Position numbers and translations under genes: made by a program
Notes under the pieces: generated by a model
The model's database searches: none
Seen by the model: the letters and a program-made list of their open reading frames with translations, nothing else
What the model was told of the DNA's origin: nothing
NCBI GenBank assembly: GCA_950022295.1
Contig: OX465597.1
Location: 182,464,516 to 182,528,515, forward strand
DNA: 64,000 nucleotides
Source: Bromus sterilis
Taxonomy: Eukaryota > Streptophyta > Magnoliopsida > Poales > Poaceae
Reading direction: 5' to 3'
In this document: in pieces, positions 1 to 12,700 of the stretch
Layout of the letters: every line of letters begins with the position of its first letter
Position numbering within the stretch: position 1 is the first letter of the stretch

Positions 1-2338
1 TGAGAAAGGATCACATCAATGAGGACAATCATAGGCGAGAAGGCCAAATGATAGATATGATGTGAGGAGTAGGGATTGCCATGCAACGGATGAACATATG
101 AGCTAAGAAAATCTCTCCAATGGAACTAGTGGGGGTGCATCCAACTTGCTCGCTCATGAAGACCTAAAGCTCTTTTGAGGAGGTTCATCCTTGGAATATG
201 CAAGCCAAGTTCTATAGTGTGAAGGTACCCACATAGCTATATGCATAAATGATCATCTCTATGGAGTAGAAGGATAAGAGGGAGTACTAGTGTGGATCTT
301 TCAAAAGGATAGTAGTGTTGCCCCTTTCTCTCTTTTTATTTTCTTTTTCTCTTTTTTTCTATTTTTTGTATTTTTTGGTGGCCTCAATGTCTCTATCTAT
401 TTAACTCTCATTTGTCCTCTTTGGGATCTTTAGTTTTGTCTACTTTGGGATCTTTTCCTCCCTTAAGGGCAACACTCTATTTTAAAAGAGGGCATAGAAG
501 ATCTTCACACTTTACAAGGTACTCAAACATAAAGAAGTTGTAGCTATAATGATGTATGCAATGTATGCCTCTTCTAGTGTAGCAGGAACATGTATGAAAT
601 GAAGATCAAGTCATGAAGAGGTGGATGTTGCATGGCAATATTTCTCGGAAAGGCTATGGAAATGCCTTGATAGGTAGGTATGGTGGCTGTTTTGAGAAAG
701 GATATAAGGAGGGTTATGATGACACAGCGTATCATGCCAAGGGTTCGGATGTACCAGCGAAGGTGGACGCCAACTCTCGGAGTGAGAAGAAGGCAATGCA
801 CGTACAGAAGAGGCTAGAAAATATGAGGAGGTGGAAGTGTCAAGTTTCAATACTTACATTAGTCCGAAGAACTCATGCACTTATTATCGGTAACTCTCAA
901 TCTAATGAGGAGGTTCACAAAGAGACAAGTACCCCCAGGAGGAGTGTATGGTGGTTTGGTTATCCTTGCACATCCTCGACTCATGGTATGTGAGTGTACT
1001 CTAATATCCGATCCCTCAAAAGATTAGTGATCCATCTAGTAGCTAGAGTTCTCAACTAGTTTTGTAGGTTTTTTAAAATAAACACGGATTGCCCAAAATA
1101 CGACACCTATCACTAATAGGCTAGACCTCTTAACACCAAAAGTTCAACCATTACTCACAACTATACCTCAAAACTATTGCAAGTTACTACTACAGTTAAA
1201 TAGAACCCTCAATTACCTACTTTCAAGACAAGACACAACTCAGTGCAACAACCAACTCTCTTAACAAGATAAACATGAAAACTTAAAAAAGTTCCAGCAA
1301 CAAACTAAACAAAAGCCAAGGCTCTTGCTAAAGACAAACTAAGACTAAAACTAAACATGGCAGTAGCTACGAAAAGATAAAGCACACATAACAGTAAAAA
1401 CATAAGCATGAAAAATACTATGATGTGTTCTAGATTGGAGTGGAGCATGTTTCTCTCCCACACAAAGTAAGCTGGGGTCTAACTTGTTATGAAAAGCAAG
1501 CAAAGCTAAAGAAAACTAAAAAGTAAACCTAAGAGCAAGACGCTCCAAGCATAGCACATAACGCATGAAGTGATAAAAATATAGTGAGCCGAAGGACGAA
1601 CTGATGATTGTTGATGGAGAAGGGGATACACAGGGGAATCCCCTAGATTATACTCTTGAGTCTCCTTGAATATTTATTGGGGATGCATGGGGGCATCCCC
1701 AAGGTTGAGCGCTTGACACTCCCAGATCTTCTTTCATCATCTTCCATCGCACACATGAAAACTCCCTTCATACATAACTCATCATAAACTGATTAGAGAG
1801 GTTAGTACCATTAATAAAATAATTTTCCCAACTGGATATAAAGATATTCTTGAAGAGCTACTATTTCTCAAGATTTCCAAAAGGTTTTCGCAAAGAAAAA
1901 GCGAGCTTAAGGTTTGCAAAAGTAAGGAAGGGAAAAACGTGGTAGAATCTGTGAAAAACAGAACAACAGGTAGTAGAGAATTTTTCCGGGGCACTTCTGC
2001 AACTCAAATCAAAAAACTCAGAACATAAGAAAGTTTGAAAATTGAATAGAGCATGCAGTGTAAAAAATTCATCTAAAAAATATGAACTGGTGATTTGTTC
2101 CGATTTTTTCCCTCAAGCAGACATAATCTATTTTTTGGGCAACATGTCACAACTTTTGGTTCCCTTATCATAGGAGGCTATAACTTGGCACAAAGCTTGA
2201 AAAAAAAGATACCATGATGTTGCTACAGTAGTAACAGTCGTCAAGACCACTAAAAACAGAAGTAAAAACATCTTGGGTTGCCTCCCAACAAGCTCTTTCT
2301 TTTACGCCTTTAAGCCAGGCAATAAAGCAAAAGAAGAA
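1..2338 (-). other. Non-coding 3' internal region of Athila-type element 1
   Basis: No credible coding frame. The stretch is collinear with about 46427-48790 of the second Athila-type element, for example the blocks around 20-110 and 46440-46500, and the small ORFs in it are not conserved between the two copies. It holds T-rich runs near 330-380 and an A-rich, gene-free tail. It follows the protease remnant where RT would be expected in an autonomous element, so the RT-integrase part was probably lost before this copy inserted. Confidence 0.7.
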
Positions 2339-2927
2339 TCAAGTTTTATCAAGAGAGAGAGAATAGCTAGCCTGTGTAACGGACTCAAATGGTAACTTGA
2401 TTTTCTTTCTAGGGAAGTGTTCCATCCCCTTTTTGAGAGGGAATTGAAATTTTATATTCCCCTCTTTCATGTCAATAACAGCACCAACGGTGCGACAAAA
2501 AGGACGTCCCAAAATAATTGGACATAAAGGTTCACACTCTATGTCCATAATAATAAAATCGACGGGAACATAATTTTCATTGACAATGATAAGAACATCG
2601 TCAATCTTCCCCAAAGGTTTCTTTACGGAAGAATCAATGAGACGAACACCAAAATAACAAGAATCAAAAGGTTTCAATTCAAACATGTCATACATTCTTT
2701 TTGGGCATGACAGAGGTACTAGCTCCAACGTCACATAAAGCATAGCAATAAAAGTTATTTAATTTAATTTTTATCATAGGGTCCCAACCATCATCTAGCT
2801 TCCTAGGTATGGAGGTTTCTATTCTAAGTTTCTCCTCCCTAGCTTTGATGAGAGCATTAGTGATATGCTCCGTGAAGGCAAGATTAAGTGTGCTAGTGTG
2901 GGGGTCTCTAGACATTTTGTGTAGCAA
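2339..2927 (-). pseudogene. Athila-type retroviral-like aspartic protease domain, frameshifted
   Basis: Two overlapping minus-strand frames together cover the protease fold of Athila-type Gypsy polyproteins. The upstream frame (2927 to about 2697) ends with the active-site turn as DVGASTSVMP, where the usual family form is D-[LI]-GAS. The downstream frame (about 2700 to 2339) contains the flap and the C-terminal signature CPIILGRPF followed by VIDMKEG. The frame changes near 2697-2700 in a T-rich run, so no continuous protein remains. Gag of the same element lies 14 kb away because the Copia element inserted between them at 2963. The protease would process the gag polyprotein in the virus-like particle; here it is a relic. 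Confidence 0.75.
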
Positions 2928-2962
2928 GCTAATAACTTCTGAGAGGGTGCAACTATCAAAAT

Positions 2963-4248
2963 TGTTAGACCAAGTATGTGATCACAGGGGGAGGGGGTGA
3001 ATGATCACTTCAAAAAATTTCATAAAACTGTGAAGTGAAGCATAACTCAGCAACCGAAAGGATTCAACAGAAAGGTAAACATTGAAGCAGAACATGATTG
3101 ACGCAAAACATAGCGAATCAAAAGCATCGAATTAATTGCATCGAAGCGGATCACTGAAGCAATTGATAAACTGAATGTGAGTGCGGAAAGTAAAATGAAC
3201 TCTTGACTCGGCGATGTTTGTTCGACCAGTTCACACTCTGCAAAGTGCTACGTCTGGTTGGAGGGACTTGTGATTGAACACAGGAGCTAACCTCTCTCCG
3301 TCCGTTTCTCCACTGCACCAATCTCCTTGAGCTTGGTCAGTTCTTCACTCGTGGTTGATTATTGAGGAAATCACCGAAACCTTTGACAAAATGGACTTCG
3401 AGGCGACAATAACTCTTCGCTCTCTGAAGAACAACTCTCTAACCGTCTAGGAGAATTGCAGTTCTCCAAGATAAAAAGGCTAGAAAACTTCTTCCTAAGT
3501 CATAATGAATCAACTCAGATCAATAGGACTTATGCTTCTGTGGATGGGTTTTTGATAGGCTTCGGTGGGGTTGCTCTCTCTCTCTCCTCTGTAGGGAATC
3601 AATCTTGGAGCAGCCATCGGCTAATGAGGGCTGGGGTGGCGTATTTATAGGTGGCAATCCCTAGGTGCGAAATGACTGAAGTGACCCGATGTGACAGCTT
3701 GACACCTATCCCCAACGGTTATATTTCCAATCAAAGCGCAACTTTACTTGTGGTCCAAGTAAAGCTGACTCACGGACTTGGTTCTGCTTCAGGAGCCGAA
3801 AGAACAAAGTCTTCGCTGGTGAAGCATTACCTAGCTCACATGAGATTTCTTCGACTCTGGCTACTCACTGGTTTGGATTCGATCTGAGTCTTTTCATCAA
3901 AACCTTCGGAGTACATTTACTAAACCCCTCTTGATAGTACGGTTTTTCCTACGACTCAAAGAAGTGAAAAAGAACTACGCAAAAACAACTAAGCCTTGTG
4001 CCATCTTGGTCATCTTCTTCGATAAGACGTGCTTCAGAATTCCTTATCTTTTTAGGGGTCGACATCCGTGATGAGCTTCACTCCAGAGGATGTGCTTCGA
4101 TAAAAGATTAAATCTTCGTTGAAGCTTTATCACCAACCTATAACTTCAGGAACCTAACCATCTGTTTCACACTAGAAAACTTGTTAGTTCCTCTACTGTT
4201 TTGACCAACAATATCCAAAACTCATGAGGGTATAACTTTGCTCTTACA
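2963..4248 (-). repeat. 3' LTR of the Sirevirus Copia element
   Basis: 1286 bp, starting TGTTAGACC and ending CTCTTACA on the plus strand. It matches 15712-16997 base for base except for about 24 substitutions. A TATA-like box (CCTATAAATAC on the minus strand) lies at 3641-3651. The LTR holds a short CT-rich tract near 3575-3595. Small plus-strand frames inside it are repeated in the other LTR only because the LTRs are copies. Confidence 0.95.
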
Positions 4249-4262
4249 ATCTCCCCCTTTTT
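4249..4262 (-). other. Polypurine tract next to the 3' LTR of the Copia element
   Basis: The minus strand reads AAAAAGGGGGAGAT immediately before the 3' LTR. This is the expected primer for plus-strand DNA synthesis. Confidence 0.85.
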
Positions 4263-4720
4263 GGACTATTGTTGACAAAACAGGCATCGATAAAAGATAT
4301 GGAATTTTTGTTTGAGTTGAGAGCAAACTCTAAGATATGAAGCTTATGAATCCCCCTGAATGCAAGCATTGAAGATTTGTATAATCGAAGAGAATGCTTG
4401 TTGAAGAATATCATCAATGGGAAGCCTAACATATATCTTAGTAAATCAATTGCATACAAATATAGTTTGTCTTGAAGAATATGCAATCATCCAATGACCT
4501 GTGAACTTAAGGAAAATAACCACCTGCACGATAAAATATAGGAAGGCAACTTGCAAGCACGGGGTTATTAACATATACAATGAAGCAGTTCACAAACGAA
4601 GTAAAACGTTAAGATACAACCCAATCGAAATGGATGGAATGTTTGTCGAATCTTAACACATGCAAAAGATCGAGTCAAAACCCAAAACCCCGCAGCGAGT
4701 CTAAACTCAATCGATGCTAC
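4263..4720 (-). other. Non-coding spacer between two polypurine tracts of the Copia element
   Basis: About 460 bp with no coding frame consistent with the envelope-position gene upstream. It is bounded on both sides by near-identical polypurine tracts. I see no further structure. Confidence 0.6.
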
Positions 4721-4735
4721 TTTCTCCCCCTTTTT
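4721..4735 (-). other. Second, internal polypurine tract of the Copia element
   Basis: The minus strand reads AAAAAGGGGGAGAAA, almost the same as the terminal tract 460 bp away. It lies just after the probable stop of the envelope-position ORF. Repeated polypurine tracts upstream of the 3' LTR are a described Sirevirus feature. Confidence 0.7.
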
Positions 4736-4777
4736 GTCAAGAATTGGACAAAAGGTTGAGAGGAAGATCGAGAGTAT

Positions 4778-7700
4778 TTACGCGTCAGCTGCAACCCTGG
4801 GACCCTGCGGAATGTCTTCGCCTGACGAAGAAGCATCTCCAGAAGTTTCGCCTTCGGTCGAAGCCGGTGACTCTTCCTCGTCGAAGTCCATCGGCGCTTG
4901 AAGCAAGTCAAGGTCGCTGTCGTCGAGAGGATCGTCTTCGTGCTTGATGTGTGGGAGTCTTCATCAGAGAAAGTATCGGGGAGAATCTGTTCGGCAGAGT
5001 TGACAAATAATACTTCATCGATCTTGTCCAGCGAAGGGATCTTGGGGTTGGGGCGGTCGACCGTATCATCTCTGGAGAAGTAACGTTGAAGATGTGGATA
5101 CTCTTTGAAAATCCGATCGGCTTCGAGTTTCTTCACTGAGTTGAATTTCCTTAGGCCTTTCCAAGAATGACGCTTCAACACCTTCAAGTATTGGTTGTTG
5201 TTCAAGGCAATGTTTCCAACTCTGTTTATCTCATCAGATAGATGTTGCATCTGGCGCTGATTTCCTTCGATGAAGTTTTCAAGCAGCTGTTGGTTTCGAA
5301 TAGCAACTTCAAAGTGGTACACTTCTTTCTGATAACGCTTCGACATATTGCGTTCATTGACGTGCTGTCTGACTCCAACATATGTTGCAAATGGGTCATT
5401 TGGCCGCCTGAAGATATTCATTGTATCGCGGACCGGAGGGCAGAACAGCTTCGGGTGATGCTTCGCAGTGTAATCTTCGCTGCGTCCATGGTTGCAAATG
5501 GCTTGCAGCCAAGGAGCATATGGCTTCAGTTGATTTACCAATTCAGCAGCTTGTACCATGTATCGAAGAAAACAATCCTCGAAGTCAAACACATGTCCAT
5601 GGGTGAGCTTCATTAAAGCATGACGAGTAGGATAGAGAATGTTTGATTCTTCATTCGCAGAACTGAGAGGCATCAGTGAGTTTGACAAGATATAGAACCA
5701 TGTCTTCGAGATGAACACCAAATGCTTCGGGCAAATGTTTTCTGGCATGTGATCTCCAGTGACTTCGGGATCCAATAGGGATGCGAATTCAGCTTCAGTG
5801 GGATCTGGCAACATGTGAACCTTTGCAATATCTCCAGTGTGTCTTGGAATGTTTACTATATCCATGAATTCATCGGTGTGCATCCTAAACACTTTCCCTT
5901 GAATCATCCATTCAAGAATCCATGTGCTAGTATCTTCTGGAGTTCCAGAGACATATAGTGTGGCATAGAATTGCTTCACTAGCTCTGAATTGAATGGAGT
6001 ATCCATAGCAAATAGTCCAGTCAAGTTCTGTGCTTCGATAGTTTCCATGATGTTTTGGAAGCACGTTGCAGAAGCTAGACTGTGCATATCCAAGTACTTG
6101 TGTCTGAAGAGAACACCTTTCTGTTAGTAAAGCTTCGTGTACAGGATTTGCTGTTCCGCTGTCCAGAATCTAAGATCATCAGCTGTCCTTGGTGAATCAT
6201 ATGGACTAGTGCCAAAGAATCGAAGCTTTTTGCGATGAACTTCAATATCGAATTCAGGACCATGCCTTGAAGAAGATCCTTCTCCCAGGAAAATGGGAAA
6301 AGTCTCTCTGGGATAGAGAGAATCCAGCTGTGTGTCTTGAGCAGGAATTCAATGCCTTCGTGCATCTGTGAGTCGCCTTGGCGGTTGAGTTACAATGGCC
6401 AACTCATTTGCGACGGCTTCAGCTTCGACTTCCGCATCTGCATTGGCTTCAGCATTAGCATCTTGATCTTGGGCTTCGCCTTGTTTGTCTTCAGACTCCT
6501 CAGCAGAGTGAGCTGAAGAGTAATCCTTTTCAGGAATGTCTTGAGGGGGTGGAGAAGATTCTGGCGCAAAATTGTCTTGAGCGGATGGTTGTGGAGCAGG
6601 TTGAGGTGGAGGAGGAGTTTGAGCACGGGGTGGAACGACTTCGGGGGCGGATGGCTTCGATGTGGGTTTGCCAAGCTTGATGATTCTGCATCGAGGAGGC
6701 GATGCCTTTCTAGGGGCCTTCTTGGTCGGATGAGAGCTCACCTCATCAGCTTCTTCAGTGTCAGCAATGAGACGCCGCTTCCTTTGTTGCAATATAGGAA
6801 GTGGTGAAGCTAATTGCTTGAGCAGGGCTTCACGCTTCTTTGAGTCAAGAGCCATGACAGAAGCATTGTGAGTCTTGCAACATTCTTCAATGGCAGACTT
6901 TAACTTGTCTTGAAAGACTTGAATATTTTGCTTCGTTTGTTCATTAACAGTAGCAATTTTCTTCGAAGCAGCTATGGCTTCGGTCTTGAAATCCTCATCA
7001 GACTCATCATCTGCTTTCTTCTTGAATTTTAGAATCTTAGCAGTTTCTGATCTGTCCCTTGAATGCAAATCTCTCAGCTGATTGTTCAAAGTTTCGAGCA
7101 TGGCTGAAAGATTTTGTAAAATGTAGATATTCCCAATATCCACAGCTTGGGGATTTACAGCTTCGACAAGCTTACAGTATGCCTGGTTCAGACCCAGACA
7201 ATCCCAAAGTTCACCTTCCCTAGCATCCGGGAAGTTGTGCTCACTATGCTCAGCTTCATCATGGGCTTCGGGGACAGGAGCTGCGACTGGCTTCGGGGGA
7301 AGGTTCTTCGGTGCCATGTCCACAGCGGCTTACTTTTGAGCGGCCCTTGCATCTTTCTCAGCTTTCTTCGTGCGAAGAATATCCAACTGAGCTTGGCGTT
7401 TAGCTTTAGCTTCGCTAAGCTGTTTGGCTTCGGCGGCAGCCTTAGCCTCTTGTGCTTTAGCTTCAGCTAGCTTGCGCTTCGCTTCAGCTTGCTGGTTTGC
7501 CTCGGCCAGCTCCTTCCTTTGCTTGTCAAGTTCAGCAGCTTCTCTATCAGCTTTCTCTTTCTCTTTGGCTTCTTTTTCAGCCTTAGCTTTGGCTTGAGCT
7601 TCGGCATACAAACGTTCAGCTTCGATACGGTCTCTCTTCCGCAATTCAGCTTCTAACAGCTTCTTTGTGCCCACCTGGGCATAAGTCTAACCAGGCTTAG

Positions 7701-8714
7701 CCACAGTTGCCTTTGGCTTTGGAGCTTTAGTATGCTCAGAAGCTTTGACTTCGGGCACAGCAGTAGGCTTAGCCACAGGCTTTGCCTTCGGGTCATGCCG
7801 TTCCTTGGTCCTCTGCTCGGCTGGAACTGGACGGCGGGGAGGCTTGGAGGACAGGGGTGCCTCGACCACCAAGTTCATCAAGTCTATGTTCCTCTTGGGA
7901 GCATGAGGTGCTGTTGGTTCTTGAATCTTAACACCTTTAGGAGCAGTTGGCTTCGCTCCATCCTTCTTCTTCAGAGGCATCCGAATCAGTTTCTTCTTTG
8001 GACTTGGGGGAATGGGTGAGTGCTCTGACTCATCATCTGCTTCATCAGCAGGATCTTCATCGATCGAGTCTTCAAGCGGAGCAGCTGCTTCAGCTTCGTC
8101 ATCTGCTTCGTGTTCAGCGTCCTCTTCTGAAGCAGGAGGGGGTGAATCACTCAGCTTCCGAAGCTTTCGCCTCTTCTGAGGCTTCGATGGTTCGGCTTCA
8201 TCAAGCCCTGCAGCAGCAAGAGCTTTTGCCTTTTTCTCGTCTCGGATCCTCTTCTTCTCAGCCAGAAAAGCAAGCCTCTCTTGCTCTTCAGGATAATCAT
8301 CCGGGGTCTTGAGTGAATTCGGGTGCGGGACAGCCGGAGGCTTCGGGTAGTACTTCTTCCGGTTTGCTGCAGTGTACTGAGCGCACATAGCGGTGGTGTA
8401 CCGATAAGGTGGGCTGAAGGAGAATTGCATTGCTTCGGGTAGTACTTCTTCCAAGATGGAACGCTTTTGAACTTGTACCACCGAATAGCCCAATATCGAC
8501 GAATCCTTTGCAGTCGAATCTTCCTATCATGATCTGTCTCTTCTGGCGGGGTGTCATAGCCCATCTTGAGGCGAATGGATTCGGGTATGCCTCGGGCATT
8601 ATTCACTTCCTTCGTTTTGCCTCCTTTGCCCTTTTGCTTCGGTGGCTCAGGGTAATTCTCGAGTCCATCAACAATGGGAGACTCATTTCCCATAGCAGCC
8701 TCTTCGTCAGACAT
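4778..8714 (-). pseudogene. Envelope-position accessory ORF of the Sirevirus, about 1300 codons, with several breaks
   Basis: The gene lies downstream of pol on the same strand, where Sireviruses carry an 'env-like' gene. The start is placed at the ATG at 8714-8712 (MSDEEAAMGNE), one base after a splice-acceptor-like TTCTGTTCACAG. A long open frame follows, with a frameshift near 8445, stops at about 7687, 7330, 6350 and 6126, a second frameshift near 4935-4960 and an acidic C-terminus ending at a TAA at 4778-4780. Order of regions: Lys/Glu-rich N-terminus, proline-rich charged linker, Ala/Glu/Lys coiled coil (about 7330-7670), another helical and Pro-rich part (6349-7323), then a globular C-terminal part (4990-6090) that resembles the 'putative plant transposon protein' domain seen in many plant elements. 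I see no signal peptide or transmembrane segment, so an envelope function is not supported by the sequence. Confidence 0.75.
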
Positions 8715-8715
8715 C

Positions 8716-8927
8716 CTGTGAACAGAATCATAGACAAGAGGGAAACAGGGAGAGGGAATGAATAAGCACAGGCAAAGGTTTCGACCAAAAAACAAATCAA
8801 TTTTGACAGGAGCTCAGATCAATCTAAGATTGGATGCAACTCTGATTATGAATTCGGCTAGAACCAGTTCGAGAACAAGACCTAACCCAATCCAAAACAC
8901 AGACGAAATCGAGTCTTAAGCACTGAC
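8716..8927 (-). other. Probable 5' UTR intron of the envelope-position gene
   Basis: On the minus strand the donor is CAG|GTCAGTG (GT at 8927-8926) and the acceptor TTCTGTTCACAG (AG at 8717-8716). The 212 bp between are T-rich, with a pyrimidine tract before the acceptor. The ATG of the accessory ORF follows one base after the acceptor. The same acceptor could also receive a long splice from the LTR leader, making a subgenomic mRNA. Confidence 0.55.
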
Positions 8928-9300
8928 CTGAGAGAAGATGGGATTACTTTGGATTCTAAGAACAGCTTTCCCAAGGAGCAAGAAACCGCACGGATCAAAC
9001 AGCCCTATAAAGGAAGTCAAAAAACCTAACAAAACTTAGATCCAAACCCTAGTTGAAGAACACAGAGAACACGATTGGATCCAAGATGCTGTGCGTACCC
9101 TAACTTGGTGACGCAAGGTGGCTACGGCGACGGGGAGCGGAGAAGTGCTCTGCGTCGACGAGGAGTGTCCACGGCGGCGGCGTTCTGGCAGTGAAACGGC
9201 GACGGCGACGACGGAGACGAGAGCTCTGCGGATGCTCGAGGTGGGAGACGGAGAAGTCGGAGAGAATGAGCGTGGGGTGAACCGTTTCGGTGGGGAGATG
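8928..9300 (-). other. Plant-gene-like 5' UTR in front of the envelope-position ORF
   Basis: Downstream of the TATA box on the minus strand comes a CT-rich, then GC-rich leader (about 9100-9270), followed by an AACTAGGGTTTGG motif (telobox-like) and a splice donor. The base composition differs from the surrounding AT-richer element sequence. It looks like the 5' end of a cereal gene rather than a typical retroelement spacer. Confidence 0.5.
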
Positions 9301-9310
9301 CCTTAAATAG
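9301..9310 (-). promoter_or_regulatory. Internal TATA box of the Copia element, upstream of the accessory ORF
   Basis: The minus strand reads CTATTTAAGG. A transcript starting about 30 bp downstream would have a leader of about 0.56 kb (about 0.35 kb after splicing of 8716-8927) before the ATG at 8714. Confidence 0.55.
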
Positions 9311-9798
9311 GCCTGACATGGAGCGGTTACCAGATCAGATCGAACGGTGTCCAGCGACTGACTCTTCCGATTCAACGGCTCAGATGAAGTGGCGTATCAC
9401 GAGCGAATCTCAACGACCCGAACAAGACAGGGACTCAACGGCCGAAGAATAAGTCTTAACCGAGAGCAAAAACTTCGATAAAGTTGGAAGCATTTGATTC
9501 GGAACTCAATGACGTTCGAAGCAATATGCATTCCGTTTCAATTTGTGCTTAACATTCAAGATAGAAAAGATTGGGAGTGAAACAGAATGGAGGGGTAGGG
9601 TCCGAAACTTATCACTTCGAAGAACAACATCGAAGCTAAAAGTGATAAGCATAGGGGACAAAGGAAACGAATAAATAAAACAAACTAAACACAGAACAGA
9701 AAGCAAATGGCAAACGAAGCTAACTTGGACGAAGAAAAACTCAAGCGAAACAAATAAAGCACAACGAAGGTGATTATATACAGTGAAAAGTTTCGATC
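9311..9798 (-). other. Spacer between pol and the internal promoter of the Copia element
   Basis: 488 bp between the pol stop and the internal TATA box, with no coding frame. It would be the upstream promoter region if the internal TATA box is used. Confidence 0.5.
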
Positions 9799-12700
9799 TT
9801 ACTGAACATTGTGTGAGTCTAAGATGTTTAGCTCACATCTCAATGCACAAAACCTTTTCTCTTCCAATGGCTTCGTGAATATGTCTGCCAATTGATCTTC
9901 AGTTCTTACATGGCTAATCTCAATGTCTTCGCGCTGAACATGATCTCGAAGAAAATGATGACGAATATCAATATGCTTCGTTCGAGAGTGTTGCACAGGA
10001 TTGTGAGCAATCTTGATAGCACTCTCATTGTCACAAAGCAGAGGGATTTTCTTCACAAATATACCATAATCTTTCAGCGTCTGCTTAAGCCAAAGTATTT
10101 GAGTGCAGCATGAGCCAACAACAATGTATTCAGCTTCAGCAATAGATATGAGACACAGTTCTGTTTCTTCGAAGCCCAACACACAAGAGATCTACCAAGA
10201 AAATGACAAGTGCCTGAGGTAGATTTCCTGTCAACCCTATCACCAGCCCAGTCTGAATCAGAATATCCAATCAAATCAAACTGAGTACCCTTGGGATACC
10301 AAAGTCCCAACGAAGGTGTATGTGCTAGATATCGAAGAATTCGCTTCACAGCAATATGATGCGATTCCTTCGGATTCGCCTGAAAACGAGCACAAATACA
10401 AACTGATAGCATGATGTCAGGTCTAGATGCACATAAGTTTAAGAGTGAACCTATCATAGACCGAAACTTTTTCTGATCGAAGGGTTTCCCTTTCTCATCT
10501 GCATCAAGAAAACCATTAGTAGGCATGGGAGTTCTAATGGTCTTGCATTCAGCAAGATCAAACTTCTTCAGGCAATCCTTCAGGTATTTCTCTTGTGAAA
10601 TAAAGGTGCCATTCTTCTGTTGTCGAATCTGAAGTCCAAGGAAAAACTTCAATTCTCCCATCATAGACATCTCATATTTCTTCGACATCATCCTTGCGAA
10701 TTCTTCGCTGATTTCAGTGTTAGTACAGCCAAAAATAATATCATCTACATAGATCTGACACACAAATAGATCATTGTTATATGATCGAGTGAAAAGAGTG
10801 GGGTCAGTTGTTCCTGGTTTGAAACCTTTCTTCATGAGGAAATCCTTCAATGTTTCATACCAAGCACGAGGTGCTTGCTTCAGTCCATACAAAGCTTTGT
10901 GAAGCCTGTACACCATATCAGGATTCTTCGAGTCTTCAAAACCTGGAGGCTGCATAACATACACTTCTTCTTCGATTTCACCATTAAGAAAAGCACTCTT
11001 GACATCCATTTGATATAGCAATATATTTTTGTGGTTAGCAAAAGCAAGCATGACACGAATGGATTCGAGACGGGCTACTGGAGCATAGGTTTCACCAAAG
11101 TCAATGCCTTCGATTTGGGTGTAACTTTGTGCTACTAATCTAGCCTTATTTCTTACCACAATACCGTCTTCATCTTGCTTGTTGCGAAATATCCACTTGG
11201 TGCCAATAACTTTGTGCTTCGTGGGATCTGGCCTTTTAACAAGTGACCAGACCTTGTTCCTTTCAAATTGGTGAAGTTCTTCCATCATAGCCAATAACCA
11301 ATAAGGGTCCTTCATGGCTTCATCATATTTTGAAGGCTCTAGCATGGAGACAAAAGAAAAGTTTCCACAGAAGTTAGCCAAACGAGTACGAGAACGTGTA
11401 GAGGGGCGACCTGGTTGATTGACATCTTCAAGGATCGAATCCACATCAACTCTTCTTCGAACTCGTGATAACGTAGTATCATTTGCTTCAGGCTCAACTT
11501 CTGCTTCAGGATCTGCATCAGCTTCGGGTTCAGCTTCAGCATTTCCTTCGTTCCCTTGTCCTTCTTCGTCCTGTTCATCATTTGCTTCAGGATGGTGATC
11601 TCCAGCGCCCCGGGCTATGTGTGGGAACATTGGACCATCATCATCCCTTACAGCTTGACGCTGATTGGCTTCAACAGGGCGAATCTCACCAATAGCCATG
11701 GACCTTATTACTTCATCAAGAGGAGGTTCATCTAGATCATGAGGAAAATGCTCCTTTTGAGAGCCATTAGTTTCATCAAACCTTACATTCACAGTTTCCA
11801 TAACTTTCCCAAAGTGAGAGTTATAGACTCTGTAAGTGTGAGAGTTTGAGCCATAACCTAAAAGAAAACCTTCATGTGCCTTAGGGGCAAATTTGGAGCT
11901 GTGATTCATATCTCTAATAAAGCATGGAGCACCAAATACCCTAAGATATGAGACATTTGGTTTGTTACCAGTGATAAGCTCATGTGAAGTCTTCTTCAAG
12001 AATTTGTGAAGGTAAACCTTGTTGATGATGTGACATGCAGTGTTGATTGCTTCGGCCCAAAACCTAATAGGAGTCTTGTATTCAGCAAGCATAGTTCTGG
12101 CCATCTCAATAAGAGTTCTATTCTTCCTTTCAACTACACCATTCTGTTGAGGTGTATAAGCAGCAGAGAACTCATGAGAAAATCCATAATCATCAAGAAA
12201 GTCTTCAATATTTGTATTTTTGAACTCAGTTCCATTGTCACTTCGGATATGCTTCAGAGATAACTCATATTCTGTTTGAGCTCTCTTAGCGAATGACTTG
12301 AAGATTTCAACCACTTTGCTCTTGTCATCCAAAAAGAAAACCCAAGTATAACGAGAGAAGTCATCAACAATAACTAGACCATATTTGTTTCCTCCCAGAC
12401 TTGCATAATTTTGAGGACCAAAAAGATCCATATGAAGCAATTCAAGAGGACGAGTGGTGGTCATGATAGTCTTCGCTGAATGATGTTTCTTCGTAATTTT
12501 ACCAGCTTCGCAAGCACTGCAGAGACGATCCTTATCGAATTTTACTTCGGTAAGACCTATAACATGATTCTTCTTCACTAAGTTATGAAGATTTCTCATC
12601 CCTGCATGACCAAGTCTTCGATGCCATAACCAACCAGATGAAGCTTTTGCCATTAAGCAAGTGGAAACAGCAGGGCCCGAAGAAAAGTCAACAATGTATA

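Noticed and set aside
613..993. Plus-strand frame of 126 codons
   Set aside because: It lies in the non-coding region of element 1; the collinear region in element 2 (from about 47110) does not keep the frame.
3456..3887. Two plus-strand frames found again at 16205-16636
   Set aside because: They are repeated only because they lie in the two LTRs of the Copia element, antisense to its genes.
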